Positions 46,827-57,738 of a stretch of DNA of 64,000 bases are shown here, piece by piece. The notes beneath the pieces are model-generated. The model worked only from the letters and a program-made list of their open reading frames with translations. It was not told the DNA's origin and searched no databases. Within the stretch, counting starts at the first letter, position 1. Each line of letters opens with the position of its first letter. The stretch comes from Pyrenochaeta sp. MPI-SDFR-AT-0127 (taxonomy: Eukaryota > Ascomycota > Dothideomycetes > Pleosporales > Cucurbitariaceae). A program made the position numbers and the translations under genes. The stretch lies in NCBI GenBank assembly GCA_020747015.1, contig JAGTJM010000015.1, forward strand, positions 310,001 to 374,000. Reading direction: 5' to 3'.

Positions 46827-49145
46827 CTACACACTTCCCTGTTCATCCTTCTCTTGTGCCATCGTCTCCGCCTTAGAGCAAGCCCAGCTTTGTCCTTCGT
46901 TCAATTCTTCTCTGGAAAGACCTGTAGCCTTCTCAATTGTGCACCTTAGGCGAAGAGCGTTTAGTCTTGCCCTCAACATAGGTGATGAGGTTCGAACCGG
47001 AGCAGTTGCCTGCCGCAGCCCCATCCATGAAGCTTTTGGTGCCCGCTTCAGAAATTCAGTTCCTGCCAAGATGTGATACTGAGCGGCTTGCGTTGCCATC
47101 TTAATGCTTTCTGCAGCTCCTTCACTTGGTCCATAAGCTCCATCTGTCCAGAGGAGAGCAGCGGCCTCCAATTCAGTCAGGCCCGCCCCTACACGATGCG
47201 TTACTAAGGTTGAGATCTCCTGAATGTTTTCCTGCGTACTCTTGAGGTGCATTTTAGCTGCGTCGAGCAGCCGAGATAGCCTTGACTTGTTTCGTCCAAG
47301 TGTGATCTCAAAGACTTGTCGCAGGAGAGGTTTGGAGTGAGTCGTAATGCTAACATTAAAGGTCCCAATAGAGTACTCTTGCTCAAGGTCCACGACATAA
47401 TCACCGCTGACCGTTCGATTGTATCGAGCAGGAATGGCTTTTGACTCTCTTGAGACTAGGATTTGTAGTTGGGGTTTCTTACGACTATTGGCAAATTGCT
47501 TTGAAGGTCGCAGAACGAACTGGTGATCCCCAGTTGTCTCAATATCGAACGCACCAACCTTCTCGCCTTTCTTTTCTGACCTTTGTTTGCGCATGATTTC
47601 TTGAGTTGGCACCAGTGTGAGATCTCTCGACACAGAGCGCTCCAAGGGAACCACTGAGATGGGCACGGCAGTATGAGATGTTAACGTCGTCGAAGTGATG
47701 GTAGAGCTCACAATTGGAGCCTGTAATGAGACCGATGACTGGGCTTCGGGCATGGAAGTTCTCTGGAAAAGAATCGGCACGTACGCTGCGCCTTGCAAGA
47801 ACGCCGGTACGAGTGCGAATAAGACCATGGCCAGGAACAACTTCTTCGTCAAATGCCACTGCCACATGTAGTTCTTTATAAAACCACCAAAGCTGTCAGT
47901 AATCCAAGATCTGTGGGAATTTTGACCATGTCTTGTGTCTGATGCGGCCAAGAGGTGAGGACTGATGAATGCCAAATGGCGATTCAGCTGTGAAGGGTCA
48001 AGCTGACTGAAGGTATAGTGGTCCAGAGGAAGAACCTCCTTCAACTCGAAGTCAGTACTCATATCGTCTCGGCCCTCCATACAAACCCGCAAAGAACTTG
48101 AGTCATAAGTTGGAGCTCCGTCACCATAGGGTCGAGCCTGAGCTAGATCGATACATGGAATATCCTCGCCACTAAAAACCTCACTAGCAGATGCGAACTC
48201 CTGTACATCAGCAGTAACGCGAGGGATAGCCGGATGACAGAAGACCACGAGATCCGGTCGTGATGGAGAGTTGAAGCCGATACCAGGACCGAACTTTAGC
48301 TGCTGACCATCGTCCAAGATTACCAAGACATGTGACGGCCTCTCGCGCTCAGCGAATGTATGAATTTCCCTACAGCGGTATACGTGGATGACCGGACCAT
48401 ATGGTTCTATTTGCCCACGCACCATAACGGATTTGGAGATGCTGGGTGAAGCAGTGAGGGCCGCTCCGATCTGTGAAGTAATGATATCTTCCAACCATTT
48501 CTCAGGCATGCCAATATACAAAATTCTGTAAGAATCTGGTGTTGGGATGGAGCGTTGTGACAAGGCTGCTTTCACCACCAGCCTTACCTGTGCACTACCA
48601 TATTGGCTGAGCACCTGGGGTAGCGCACTTGCATCATCTGGCAAGCTCTTGAGGACCCAACTTCCATGTGTCACACCGGGTTGTTCAGTTGGCCGTTCTT
48701 CAAGTCTGATCAGCCATGCATTCTCACTGTCTTCCATATATGCGGGGACTTCGGTCAATGTACTGTCTTCCCCGCTTGTGGTCGTTGGCAGATGAGTATG
48801 CCCCTCTGACATTTCGGCGTGCAAGGAATGTGTGCTGTCCTGTAAGCTTTTGCTGCCCGTCTCGTAATCATTATCGTCATCACTAAAGTCCGACGCATCG
48901 TCGGGGGTGGGGCCATCGGTAGAAGCAATAGACTCCGTGTGAGCCTCATCGTCCGATGTCTCGAGAAGACTCTCGCCGAGCAGCTCGTATGTGCTGTCGT
49001 CCAGAGAGCTACCAGGCTCTTCTGGCTGTCGACGTGTGGTCGACCTCATCATGAGGGTGTCAAGGTCGAGCTTCGTCAAGGAATGGTTGACGCGCACAGG
49101 GGGGTACTTGAGGTCCTGAGATGAGTCAAGGCGGCTAGAAGGCAT
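46827..49145 (-). CDS. Fungal single-TM protein of unknown function (772 aa)
   Basis: An intronless frame of 772 codons. Residues 50-140 are acidic and Ser/Asp-rich (SDDEAHTESIASTDG, DFSDDDNDYE). Residues 140-400 form a probably globular region with GSWVLKSLPDD, RILYIGMPEKWLEDIITSQI, SHVLVILDDGQQLKFGPG and PDLVVFCHPAIPR; the short hydrophobic strands and acidic ends suggest an alpha/beta fold. One membrane helix lies near residues 434-460 (LTKKLFLAMVLFALVPAFLQ). About 300 Ser/Thr- and Lys-rich residues follow, with a helical tail. No catalytic motif is recognised. The family looks restricted to filamentous ascomycetes, as far as I can tell from memory. Confidence 0.75.
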   Translation of the reverse strand: MPSSRLDSSQDLKYPPVRVNHSLTKLDLDTLMMRSTTRRQPEEPGSSLDDSTYELLGESLLETSDDEAHTESIASTDGPTPDDASDFSDDDNDYETGSKSLQDSTHSLHAEMSEGHTHLPTTTSGEDSTLTEVPAYMEDSENAWLIRLEERPTEQPGVTHGSWVLKSLPDDASALPQVLSQYGSAQVRLVVKAALSQRSIPTPDSYRILYIGMPEKWLEDIITSQIGAALTASPSISKSVMVRGQIEPYGPVIHVYRCREIHTFAERERPSHVLVILDDGQQLKFGPGIGFNSPSRPDLVVFCHPAIPRVTADVQEFASASEVFSGEDIPCIDLAQARPYGDGAPTYDSSSLRVCMEGRDDMSTDFELKEVLPLDHYTFSQLDPSQLNRHLAFISPHLLAASDTRHGQNSHRSWITDSFGGFIKNYMWQWHLTKKLFLAMVLFALVPAFLQGAAYVPILFQRTSMPEAQSSVSLQAPIVSSTITSTTLTSHTAVPISVVPLERSVSRDLTLVPTQEIMRKQRSEKKGEKVGAFDIETTGDHQFVLRPSKQFANSRKKPQLQILVSRESKAIPARYNRTVSGDYVVDLEQEYSIGTFNVSITTHSKPLLRQVFEITLGRNKSRLSRLLDAAKMHLKSTQENIQEISTLVTHRVGAGLTELEAAALLWTDGAYGPSEGAAESIKMATQAAQYHILAGTEFLKRAPKASWMGLRQATAPVRTSSPMLRARLNALRLRCTIEKATGLSREELNEGQSWACSKAETMAQEKDEQGSV

Positions 49146-49859
49146 ATTAGTATGAATTCATGTAGAAAGAGCGTATGTGTGAACTCTACAGTGTAGTAGA
49201 GAAGGTGAGGGAGACTGAAACAAGGTTGCACGGGGTGAAGGTGCGGGCGGACGCTGCCTAACGTCTAGTCGCGGGCCAGGCGCGTGGAATGGAAGCCTTG
49301 CCGGCCGGGACGGGGTGATGCAAGCGGGGAACCTGATAAGACGTACTTTCCTGGTTACCGCAAAAGGGCGTAATGCTGCCCAAGTATAGTCAGTGAATAG
49401 TAGTTCTTCTTGTAGCAACTGCAGGTTGTCGGGCGTGTGTAAAGGGCAAGGTGTTGAATGGCGAGCGCAGCTTATGGGTTCCGAATGGAGGGGCCCAATA
49501 GCTTACCCCACGTCACTGCATGCCCCGATTAGATAGGAGTACATGGGTCACCATTGCCAACGCAGCCAAATAGCAAACGCGCAAATCTTGTAAGGCAATC
49601 ACTATGCGGGATATGGGATTTTCCCCCTCTAGATGGTGAACGTTTGTTCGTAACCGTGTATGGCGAATCCATCACTGTTGAGACGCTTGCATGAAAGCCA
49701 ATCAAGTCCAGCCACTTTCCCTTACTCCAGAAGGGCAATCCAGCCCATATGCAATACAAACACCTTCGCGCCATGCGGAAACCGAATCAAATGCTAATGC
49801 CCCCACAAGATATTGGCTTTAGCTGGTAGAGAAGTTATGAAAATATGCAAAAGCGTTGG
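49146..49859. other. Intergenic upstream of the 772-aa gene
   Basis: About 710 bases with its promoter on the left and the 3' UTR of the KTR gene on the right. No feature recognised. Confidence 0.4.
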
Positions 49860-51511
49860 TCATAGCCCAGGAGGACCAGGGGACGCCCAGCCACCAGCAA
49901 CGTCTACCCAATCCGCAAGACAAGATCCCTCCTTGCCTTCAACGTCCACAATGTCGGTATCACATTTACAGCGACAGCCGACACCGTTCTCCTTGACAGG
50001 GTCTGGCGTTGCCCAGTAGTCGTCTTCTTCCTGTCGTTTCTTTTCATCGAGCGTTGTCATCTCAAGATAGGCGTCTCTAGGTAGTTGTCGCGCTGGCGCA
50101 TTAGCTGGGCAGTGCTGGATAGTAGTATGACGGTAGCCAAAGTCACGGAAGTAGTGAATATCTCCGGGGCCAAGAAGAGCACCAGCGGCTAATGAGTGGA
50201 TTGGTGCGTCTCCCCATCGTTCCGTCCAGAAGCCGCCGCTACGATCCATCAGCTCAAAGAAATCGTTGTACTCTTTGCTTCTAAACCAGTCCAGCCTGGC
50301 AATCTCGAAATTGCTCCAGAAATGGCACATGTTGTATGATTCGCCCTCCATTGCTTCGGGGTCGATCTCCGGTAATGCTCCACTTCCAGGTTCCGAGTCT
50401 AGGATCTCCTGGGGTAGAGGCTTCTTGGGTTTGGGCTTGGGCTTGGTCTTGGTTTTCGAAAGCAGTTTATCATCTTCCTTTTCCGGCTTCTCTACAAACA
50501 TCTCCCAGAGCCCTTTCGAGGTGAGATTATTCATTCGTTTATAAGCTGACGCGTACCGGAAGATGTTGGGAACTGTCTCTCGCAGCTCTTTGACGGCGAT
50601 GGTGAAGCCGTACGTTTTCTTATTTCGTATCATGTGAATAAACGGGTCGTACGTAATATCACAGAAATATTTGATTTCCGGTTCGAGACGCCAATACCAT
50701 TCATACTTTTGCAATAGCTCATGCTGGTAGAACTTGCTGTAGATATATTAGTATGAATACCCTCGTTTCGCCAATTAGTGCTTACCCTGAGTAGAAACGG
50801 CACATGTGGTGATAGCTTTCCATGCCACCGTACATGATTGCCCGGTCACCCTGTTTTGCAATCCCTTCTTTTGCGACAGCCGGATCTACCCAGTCTGGGA
50901 AGCCCCATTGTTCCGCCGGTATCTTGCCCCACTCCACAGGTGCGCTCGTGTATTTCAAAACAGTCTCTTTGAAGGTCTCGTTGAAATCGCCATCGTTGAG
51001 AAAGACATATGGATAGTGGAACCATCGATTGAAATGTCTTTCGATTGACTTGATTGACTGTATAACTCCGTCTAGCTCCTTGTTTCTCGCCAGCACTACG
51101 AATGCAGCGTTCGCGCGGGGACCGTTGACTTGAGGTTCGAGACAGCCAACCGCAAAGGGCTTATCGTACTTTTCGCTGATTTTGCTAAACCATATCAGTA
51201 TTTACTGAGGTACTTGAGAATGTAATCACGAACCGTATTGACGGAGGCGCACCAGCAGGCATATTCATGATGCCCTGGGAGTCTGGCGACCTCGCGAAGA
51301 GAACTAGGATTAATATTATGACAAGACATGGAAAAAGCAGCACTAAGCCCAGCGGTATTGAGACCGACGAATCTCCCTTCAGTCGTATCCTGCGGTGGAA
51401 GAAAGACAACCGTGGGGACGTCTTCTCGGCTCGGTTTGTTGTGTCGTCAAACTTCTTCAGGCTCTCTTTAGTCGACGGGAGCCTTCTCTTCAAATCCTCC
51501 ATGAGCCCCAT
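49860..51511 (-). CDS. Golgi alpha-1,2-mannosyltransferase, KTR/KRE2 family (GT15)
   Basis: Exons 51511-51234, 51184-50786 and 50736-49860 give 517 residues. The head is a type II anchor: a basic cytosolic segment, then SIPLGLVLLFPCLVIILILV. The GT15 domain follows with NAAFVVLARNKELDGVIQSI, ERHFNRWFHYPYVFLNDGDF, YEWYWRLEPEIKYFCDITYD (the EPxxxxxCD metal and substrate motif) and the signature YNMCHFWSNFEIARLDWFRS with its catalytic Glu, then WGDAPIHSLAA. An insertion of about 40 residues rich in Lys/Pro/Thr (KTKTKPKPKPKK) lies before the signature block. These enzymes add alpha-1,2-mannose to O- and N-glycans. The C-terminus has extra Cys (GCRCKC). Which KTR member it matches is unclear; Ktr4 is a candidate. 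Confidence 0.88.
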
Positions 51512-52249
51512 GGTGGTTCTGTAGTCGTCGCGAATCGCAGCAAACTTTCGATGCCAATGGCAGTTCCACGCCTTATTGATCCTAACCGCGATCGGTCGTT
51601 CCGTATTCGAATTTTTGCGCTTCGTGGGGAAACGAACATGAACCACGAAGGTATGATAGCGAAAAGTGCGTGGTCGACTCAAGAAGATCGAGTCTGTGAC
51701 AAGCCGGCGGAGGTAACCTCAACTATGTGTACAATAGTGGAAACCGGCGTGATGGCCGTGCAATAGATGCAATGCATATATTTGAAGACGTGGAGGGAAG
51801 AAAAAGGATTGTCGAAAGTGATTATTAGTCTGCTCGGCGCCAGGCGATTGCGTATACGTTTCGCGACTCGGTGTGGTGGAGCCAGTCGGGCAAGGAATAT
51901 GTCGTCGGTGGTGTCGCGCAAGGGCCAACCACCCTGGAAAATTGCGCCGATAGCAACTGCTGTCGGTCAATGCATCGTGTTACCATGTTGACATAAAGCG
52001 ATTCACGCGTCATATCACAATTCTAGCATACCAAAAGGGTGAAATATCAAAATCTCTCAGCGAGACCGCCAATTCAAGTCGTCGGAGATAATCTCGCCAA
52101 GCCACTCGAAGGAGCCGCACGGAAATCTCCCGCTAGTACCGTACAAACGATCGGCATCCAACGGCCTTGTGCAACTTGATCTCACAGCATCCCAAAGGTC
52201 TCCAAGGTATCACATCACCACAGTTGCTCGAGCCATCACGATACTCACA
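51512..52249. promoter_or_regulatory. Bidirectional promoter, KTR / DUF4604 genes
   Basis: About 740 bases between divergent ATGs. The KTR frame stays open upstream of the chosen Met, but the extra sequence is unlike a KTR head, so I keep the inner start. Confidence 0.45.
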
Positions 52250-52798
52250 ATGAGCTTCAAAGCCAAAGATCTCCAATTTGGTGAGCTACACGTACCATAC
52301 AGTCGATCATAAAGGCCATGCTCATTAGGGACAGACAACTCACAACCCGCTTTCTTACGGCGACTGCGAGGTGAACTGACCGGTGATGATTCAGCACGAC
52401 ATGAGCAACCCATACCTAGAAATAAGAGGATGAAGCAAGATGACGAGGACGATGCGCCAACCTATGTCTTGGAAGACACCAATCAATCGCTTACTAAGGA
52501 AGAGTACGATGCGCTGGTGTCAGGTAAAGACTCGAAAGAAAGCGACGAACGCACCGCAGAGGATGAAGCTGCGCAGGAACAGACCGTGAAGGATAGTGCA
52601 AAGCCTAAGGATAAGATTGTGGAAGTGGGTGCAAATGCGAAGAAGCGCAAGGCTGCCAAGATCATCAGTGATGACCATGAAAAAAGCAAGGACGAAGATG
52701 ACAAAACTTCAAGCAAGGCGGGCACTAAGCCTGTTAAGAAACCGAAGAAGAAAGCCAAGGCTGTCAAGCTCACCTTTGGGGACGAGGACGAGGGATGA
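52250..52798 (+). CDS. DUF4604-domain protein
   Basis: Exons 52250-52280 and 52335-52798 join in phase to give 164 residues. The rebuilt N-terminus reads MSFKAKDLQFDNSQPAFLRR then LRGELTGDDSARHEQPIPR, the conserved core of DUF4604, followed by DDEDDAPTYVLEDTNQSLTK. The rest is Lys/Glu/Asp-rich and disordered, ending KAVKLTFGDEDEG. Proteins of this family occur across fungi and animals and are small, charged and probably nuclear; their job is unknown. Exon 1 is short, and the first Met of exon 2 would drop half of the conserved core, which supports the spliced model. Confidence 0.85.
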
Positions 52799-53582
52799 AG
52801 GTCCCGATCTGGGTAAGGCATCTTCAGTCGAAGTTCTCATATGAACCAAATGTCTTTGGCACGAGTTGCCTGCTTTCTCGCATCTCCCAAGATCTGAGCT
52901 CAATGAGCCAAAGCATGGAGTAGGACATAAACTGGCAGTCATACGCCATCGCTGCCCAAAGTCTGGAGATCAATACTGAGGTATGCATCCTGTAGTAGAG
53001 CGAACTGAGAGCTCATGGGACACCAAACCGTTCATGGACCAAGCATTACTCAAAGGAGGACTAGGTTCGAAAGGAGTACGAACGAAGGCTCTAATGCAAT
53101 ATACAATCCCGCCCGCCTACAGATATGTTCAAGTCTCAGATCGCGATAAAGGGATATGCATCACCACAATGGCCACAAGGGAAATTTACCAATTTAGCTT
53201 GTATCTAGATTCTTGGACTGGCCTCAATAGATCATGATCTACACAGTTACTGCTATACTGATGTGTACCTTGTGTTCACGCCATCGAGTTATGCGATGTC
53301 GCAACGATGCAGACAAGCTTGTAGTCGATTATAGTAGCATAATCGCTCATTCAAAGATCTTATAAATTGATAGGACATTCTCCAATCAAACTTGTCGGAA
53401 GGATGTGAAACTCACGGTATTCAAAGCTTGCACAAAACATAGGGGGTTCCGATACTCGGAATGTTCGGAACGCCATCCATGCGCCGCTAGCCCCTGCTGC
53501 TCGGTGGTCCGCAATTCAGCTTTGAGCTTCATACCAACGAAATCCATTGCGCTTTGCGACCTCACCACAGTCTTCACACAAT
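52799..53582. other. Intergenic
   Basis: About 780 bases between two plus-strand genes. An 84-codon open frame at 52983-53237 has no domain. A small perfect inverted repeat (arms gttccga/tcggaac, 12-base loop) sits near 53447-53472, about 110 bases before the next ATG. Confidence 0.35.
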
Positions 53583-54384
53583 ATGGCAAGGCTGTCGCTT
53601 GAGGTAATAAAATCTATTGTCTACTCTAAACCTTATCTCATTGAACTCCCAGGACTTTGACAGGCACATCGAGAGTCTCCGCGCACAATTACAGTTTTTG
53701 AATGAAACCCTCAAAGCCACAGATCACAATGCGCCCGACTGGTTGGCTACTGATCTCATATCGCTACGAAACAAATCGGGTAGATTGCAGGACGACATGA
53801 AGCGATTTAGAGATCAACTTGACAGCGAAGGCGTGGCTGAGAAAAAGGTATTATCGGCCCTCTATCAAGGCATCGCACACCAGACTTACATCTCACAGAG
53901 CAAGACTTCCAGCAAACGACTTAGCTTAGAAAGCGCAAAACCTGCAGCAACGACACCCAAGGCGCAGACTACAAGCTCGCAGACCCAAGCCGTATCCCCA
54001 CCAGTCGGGCAATCGCCAACGCCACGAGCGAAGCATGCCCAAGTCGAGGACACCTATGTGGTCCAGCATATTGACGTCACGGAGGAGGTCAATCGAAGGT
54101 TAAGAGAAAGTCGCTTGCGACGTTTGATGGAGACACCAAGTACTGCGCACAAGCGAAAGTACCACGCCTACGATGAACCCAGGTCAGAGAGTGCCGTAGA
54201 GACGGAAGACGACGGCTCGAGAGGTGGCCATAGTGGGTGTGAATTAGAGAGGACACCGACTAAGCGTTTGAAAAGCAGTGGTACTTTTGAACAAACTGGT
54301 AAAAGGAAGGAGGATGGGAATGTTAGGGAGGCCGAAGAGGAATGGCTAGGGGACAGGGGCGACTTCAAAAGGCGGAAGCTGTGA
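53583..54384 (+). CDS. Coiled-coil protein of unknown function (250 aa)
   Basis: A 21-nt first exon (53583-53603, MARLSLE) joins exon 53653-54384 in phase 0. It reads LEDFDRHIESLRAQLQFLNE, a good amphipathic coiled-coil start that continues to about residue 90. A Ser/Thr/Gln-rich linker, a helix with VTEEVNRRLRESRLRRLMET, and a charged tail with several KR pairs (KRLKSSG, FKRRKL) suggest a nuclear protein. The exon 1 start uses the only nearby ATG that gives an open join; the frame of exon 2 has no ATG upstream. No family recognised. Confidence 0.6.
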
Positions 54385-54815
54385 CATATTTACTAGTTCG
54401 CGGATCTCAAAGAAAGAATTATCACATATCACTGGGTGTATGCCGTTCATTAACCAGGGACTAAACGACATCGCCCAGAGCGTCCAGTCCAGCAGCTTGT
54501 GAGGCTGTAAATATTGAAAGAAACCCTCGTACAAAGCCTTAATCTCTCAATGGAATTCCCCTTGATCAAGTACTTCACTACTATCTACTCAAGCTGCTGG
54601 ATCATAAACTTCAACAATCTTTCGTTACCATTGGGAGAGAAGGTTTAGCCGAGCGGAAGCTAGCCGCAGCCTCGCCTCGTCTTTGCATCATTGAACTTTT
54701 AGGATCGCAACCACAACCTCAATGTCAACATTTCCCAACCTGACTACGCCCGAGCATTCGAACCGCGCACGTAGCCTGCCACAGCAGCAGTCAAATCGCA
54801 TGATTACAACCCAAA
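54385..54815. other. Intergenic
   Basis: About 430 bases between two plus-strand genes. A tRNA A-box-like string near 54640 has no matching B box, so no RNA gene is called. Confidence 0.4.
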
Positions 54816-55382
54816 ATGGCGACACCACCCCCCCAAACGACAATTCTGACACCCGAACAACGACTCGCCCATGAGCAGCAAGCCCGCTACCAGCGCATAA
54901 CTCGCAACCTCGCTATAGGGGGTGTCATTCTATGTCCTATAATTGCCATTCTCCCACCGCGCAAACTAGATCTCTACACCTTTGGTCTAGGCGTAGGTTT
55001 CTACCTTTCTGCCGATCACCTTTCCACATTGCGCACTGGACGCGGCCTTGTACAGAATCTAAGTCCAATGCGGACTATGGAGTTGCCGACGGAGAGGGCG
55101 AGAGAAATGCAGAAAATACTAGCAGAGGAGAGGGAAAAGAGTAGAAGGATGTTGGAGAGGAAGGAAGGGGAGACAGCTGGTCTGGAGGGGGAGAAGAAGG
55201 GTGTTCTTGAGAAAATATGGATGGGAGATGAGAAGGAAGGCTGGAGGGAAAGAAGGATCGAAGAGGAGAAAAAGGCACTTGAAGAGGGGAAGACATTTTC
55301 AGATATGATATACGAACAGATATGGGATGTGTGGAATTGGGATAAGAAGAAGCGCAATGGTGATGACGGAAAGAAAGAATGA
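54816..55382 (+). CDS. Small fungal membrane protein often labelled 'rhomboid family membrane protein'
   Basis: An intronless 188-residue frame. After a polar head (TILTPEQRLAHEQQARYQRI) come two hydrophobic stretches, NLAIGGVILCPIIAILPP and LYTFGLGVGFYLSADHLS, with RKLD between them. A long Glu/Lys/Arg-rich helical tail ends EQIWDVWNW. The pattern matches small fungal proteins that databases often name as rhomboid family, but there is no catalytic Ser/His dyad and too few helices for a rhomboid protease, so the name should not be taken as function. It could be a mitochondrial or ER membrane protein. Confidence 0.75.
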   Translation: MATPPPQTTILTPEQRLAHEQQARYQRITRNLAIGGVILCPIIAILPPRKLDLYTFGLGVGFYLSADHLSTLRTGRGLVQNLSPMRTMELPTERAREMQKILAEEREKSRRMLERKEGETAGLEGEKKGVLEKIWMGDEKEGWRERRIEEEKKALEEGKTFSDMIYEQIWDVWNWDKKKRNGDDGKKE

Positions 55383-56140
55383 GACACATGCACAAACAAA
55401 ATTTGGAATAATATTGTACAATATTCGGTGTAAACTATGGAAGTAGCATCATCATGTAGGCTACACGAGGCTTTCGGTATATACTGGCACCGGAATTTTC
55501 CTCCCATCATGGAGGGACATCCATCCTCCCCCAACACAATCTTCTGTATGGCTGATCATGTTCGCCTCGCTTCAGCAAACTGTTCCAGGGCTCCTGGTTT
55601 CTTGTGAAATGTCTCATCCCGAGCAAAGACTTCTAATGACTGTCTTTGTATAGCTGAGATTGCAGTCGCTATCCAAGACTTACAGCCGTGCGAGTGGCTT
55701 CGTACAGATAGTCGCACCTTGTTTGGCAAGAAAGCCACTACGCTTTGATTTATTTTCAGCGGGAGGGCCGCTGCCCCTGAGCGTCAGACTCGCAACAAGC
55801 GCAAACTTCTCATATAGGATGTCCCGTACATTGCTTAGACCACTTCCCACTAGAGAGAGGCCTTTGCAAGTCTATCTGTGTTCGCCGAACATTTGTCTAT
55901 GTGCAGGTACCAGCCCAATTACCTGCCTTCATGCCGCCGCTTATGTCTATCAAACTTTCCACGTCTATTTTGTCTCAGCTCAGACCCCGAAAACAACATC
56001 CAAATCTATATCTGAAATTTGTCCTCCAGCCCCCTTCACACAGTGTAACATCCACCCCTGTAGCAAGAGGGCTTCCAATCTCCAGGAACTATTGATCACG
56101 CGTTCTTTCGTATTTGCCGGATATATTGTACTATTAGAGA
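55383..56140. other. Intergenic
   Basis: About 760 bases between two plus-strand genes. It includes the 5' leader of the next gene. An overlapping open frame (55660-56304) is in a different frame from the gene that follows and lacks any domain. Confidence 0.4.
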
Positions 56141-57459
56141 ATGTCTCAACTAGGCGTTCCGTCCAACGGTTTTGTGGTCGACGCGTTTTTCCAGTCACTG
56201 GAGCAGCAGCATCTTACTCAAGCTCATCAAGAGAACGTATTCGGAGCAAACGAGTCAGAGGACCTTTTATTATCAAACAGCAGCCAATTGTTCGAAGGCC
56301 ATGACTTTGCCTTTGACCACGCCCTACTTGCGCAATACACTCCCTCGAACTCTTCCACGGTATCCACACCAGACCCCTTGAACTATGACCTTGGCCAACA
56401 GCCCCCATATTGTTCAACTCCCAGCCATAATTCACCACATCCATATCCACTGGAACTTCAACAAGCCTACCAACCGAGCACCCCTTCGAATAGCCAATTC
56501 TACAACCAGCGACCCCTGCCGACGCAACCATACACGAACACCGATTTCGTCCAATCCACACAAACGACGCAGCCATATGTTCGCCGCCGGTCTCTCAGTC
56601 ATGGCGATGTCGATCGAGTCGCCGCTCCTCCAAACCCTACATTTGTTCGTCTCCAGGCACCACGAGTGAGAACCTCTTTCGCAGAAGAGAAGAGGAGGTC
56701 TAGACCATACTACAAGCATGGAAGAAGCGCGAGTCAGGGCCCTGGTCCAAGAGGTAGGCAACTGAAGCCTAAGACTGTGTCACATATCCTCCAAGAAAGC
56801 CCACTGGTGTGCGGCATGGTGCCAACAACCATTGGAACCCCACTCAACACACCCAGAGAGCCATCTAATACCATGAAACACGACTATGATGCTTTTCTAA
56901 ACTCAGACTTTACATCAACTTGCAGCTTGCCACTGCAACGCGACGACCCAGTCTTTCGGCATATCACGCATCCACAAGAACTTTCAAAGAGTAGATATAT
57001 CATCGAGATTGGGGCCATGGCTGTGCTTGATAAATCAAGGCTTGACCCAAGCCTCGAGCAGGTGACAAAGATACTAGGGCAGGATCATATCCTCAAGAAG
57101 CTGGACGACGTGGAGCGTTATATTGTCCAAATGAAGGACGGAGATGGGGAGGCTTTGAAGGCGTGCACTATCATTCGCAAAATGGTGGCACAGGAGATTC
57201 GGGATGATAAACTGTGAGTTTGATTTCGTCTTCTACTTGTAAAATGAATCACCGTGCTGATTTTATATATTCCAGGAAGCACGAAACCCCTGATGAGGAT
57301 GTGAAGGAGAACGAGAACAATGATTTGGAAGCCCCTAGTACAATGTTGTCTGGGGAAAACTGCGGAACTCACCATGATAACGATGATGGCAGCGATCTCA
57401 TAGCGATGCTGCTGGGGGACGATCGATGCATAGAAAACTCCGGTATTGTCGGTATGTGA
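56141..57459 (+). CDS. Gln/Asn/Ser/Pro-rich protein of unknown function, possible regulator
   Basis: Exons 56141-57213 and 57276-57459 join in phase, giving about 418 residues. The first half is low complexity and rich in Gln, Pro, Ser, Tyr and Asn (QQPPYCSTPSHNSPHPYPLE, TTQPYVRRRSLSHGD), like activation regions. A basic segment follows (EEKRRSRPYYKHGRSASQGP). The last 110 residues look folded and helical (LSKSRYIIEIGAMAVLDKSR, LDDVERYIVQMKDGDGEALK). The tail is acidic. A third exon is possible: removing 57453-57522 would replace the ending GM by DAGTTRWLVKD and stop at 57554. No DNA-binding domain is recognised. Confidence 0.65.
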
Positions 57460-57738
57460 CTGTACGATTTCACGACATGGCAACTATTCAGAGGGACTGT
57501 ATCGCACCGTTTTTGGCTTCAGATGCTGGGACGACTCGATGGTTAGTAAAAGATTAATTCAAGGGTGGACGGTTCTCATACATTGGCACGGCGGATGGAC
57601 GCCAAAAGTATTATTTCATACAAGGCAACAGGTATTGCACTCATTTTTGGGTGGGAAATTCTTTACGATAGCGAATATAGACGTGCTTTATCCATTGCAG
57701 ATATTTCAAACGCCGCCTGGGCATATAAAGCTACTGTC

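Noticed and set aside
54630..54720. tRNA-like string (tagccgagcgg)
   Set aside because: Resembles an A box, but no GGTTCGAATCC-type B box or acceptor stem follows.
55660..56304. 214-codon plus-strand open frame
   Set aside because: Overlaps the start of the gene at 56141 in another frame and has no domain; probably its 5' leader.
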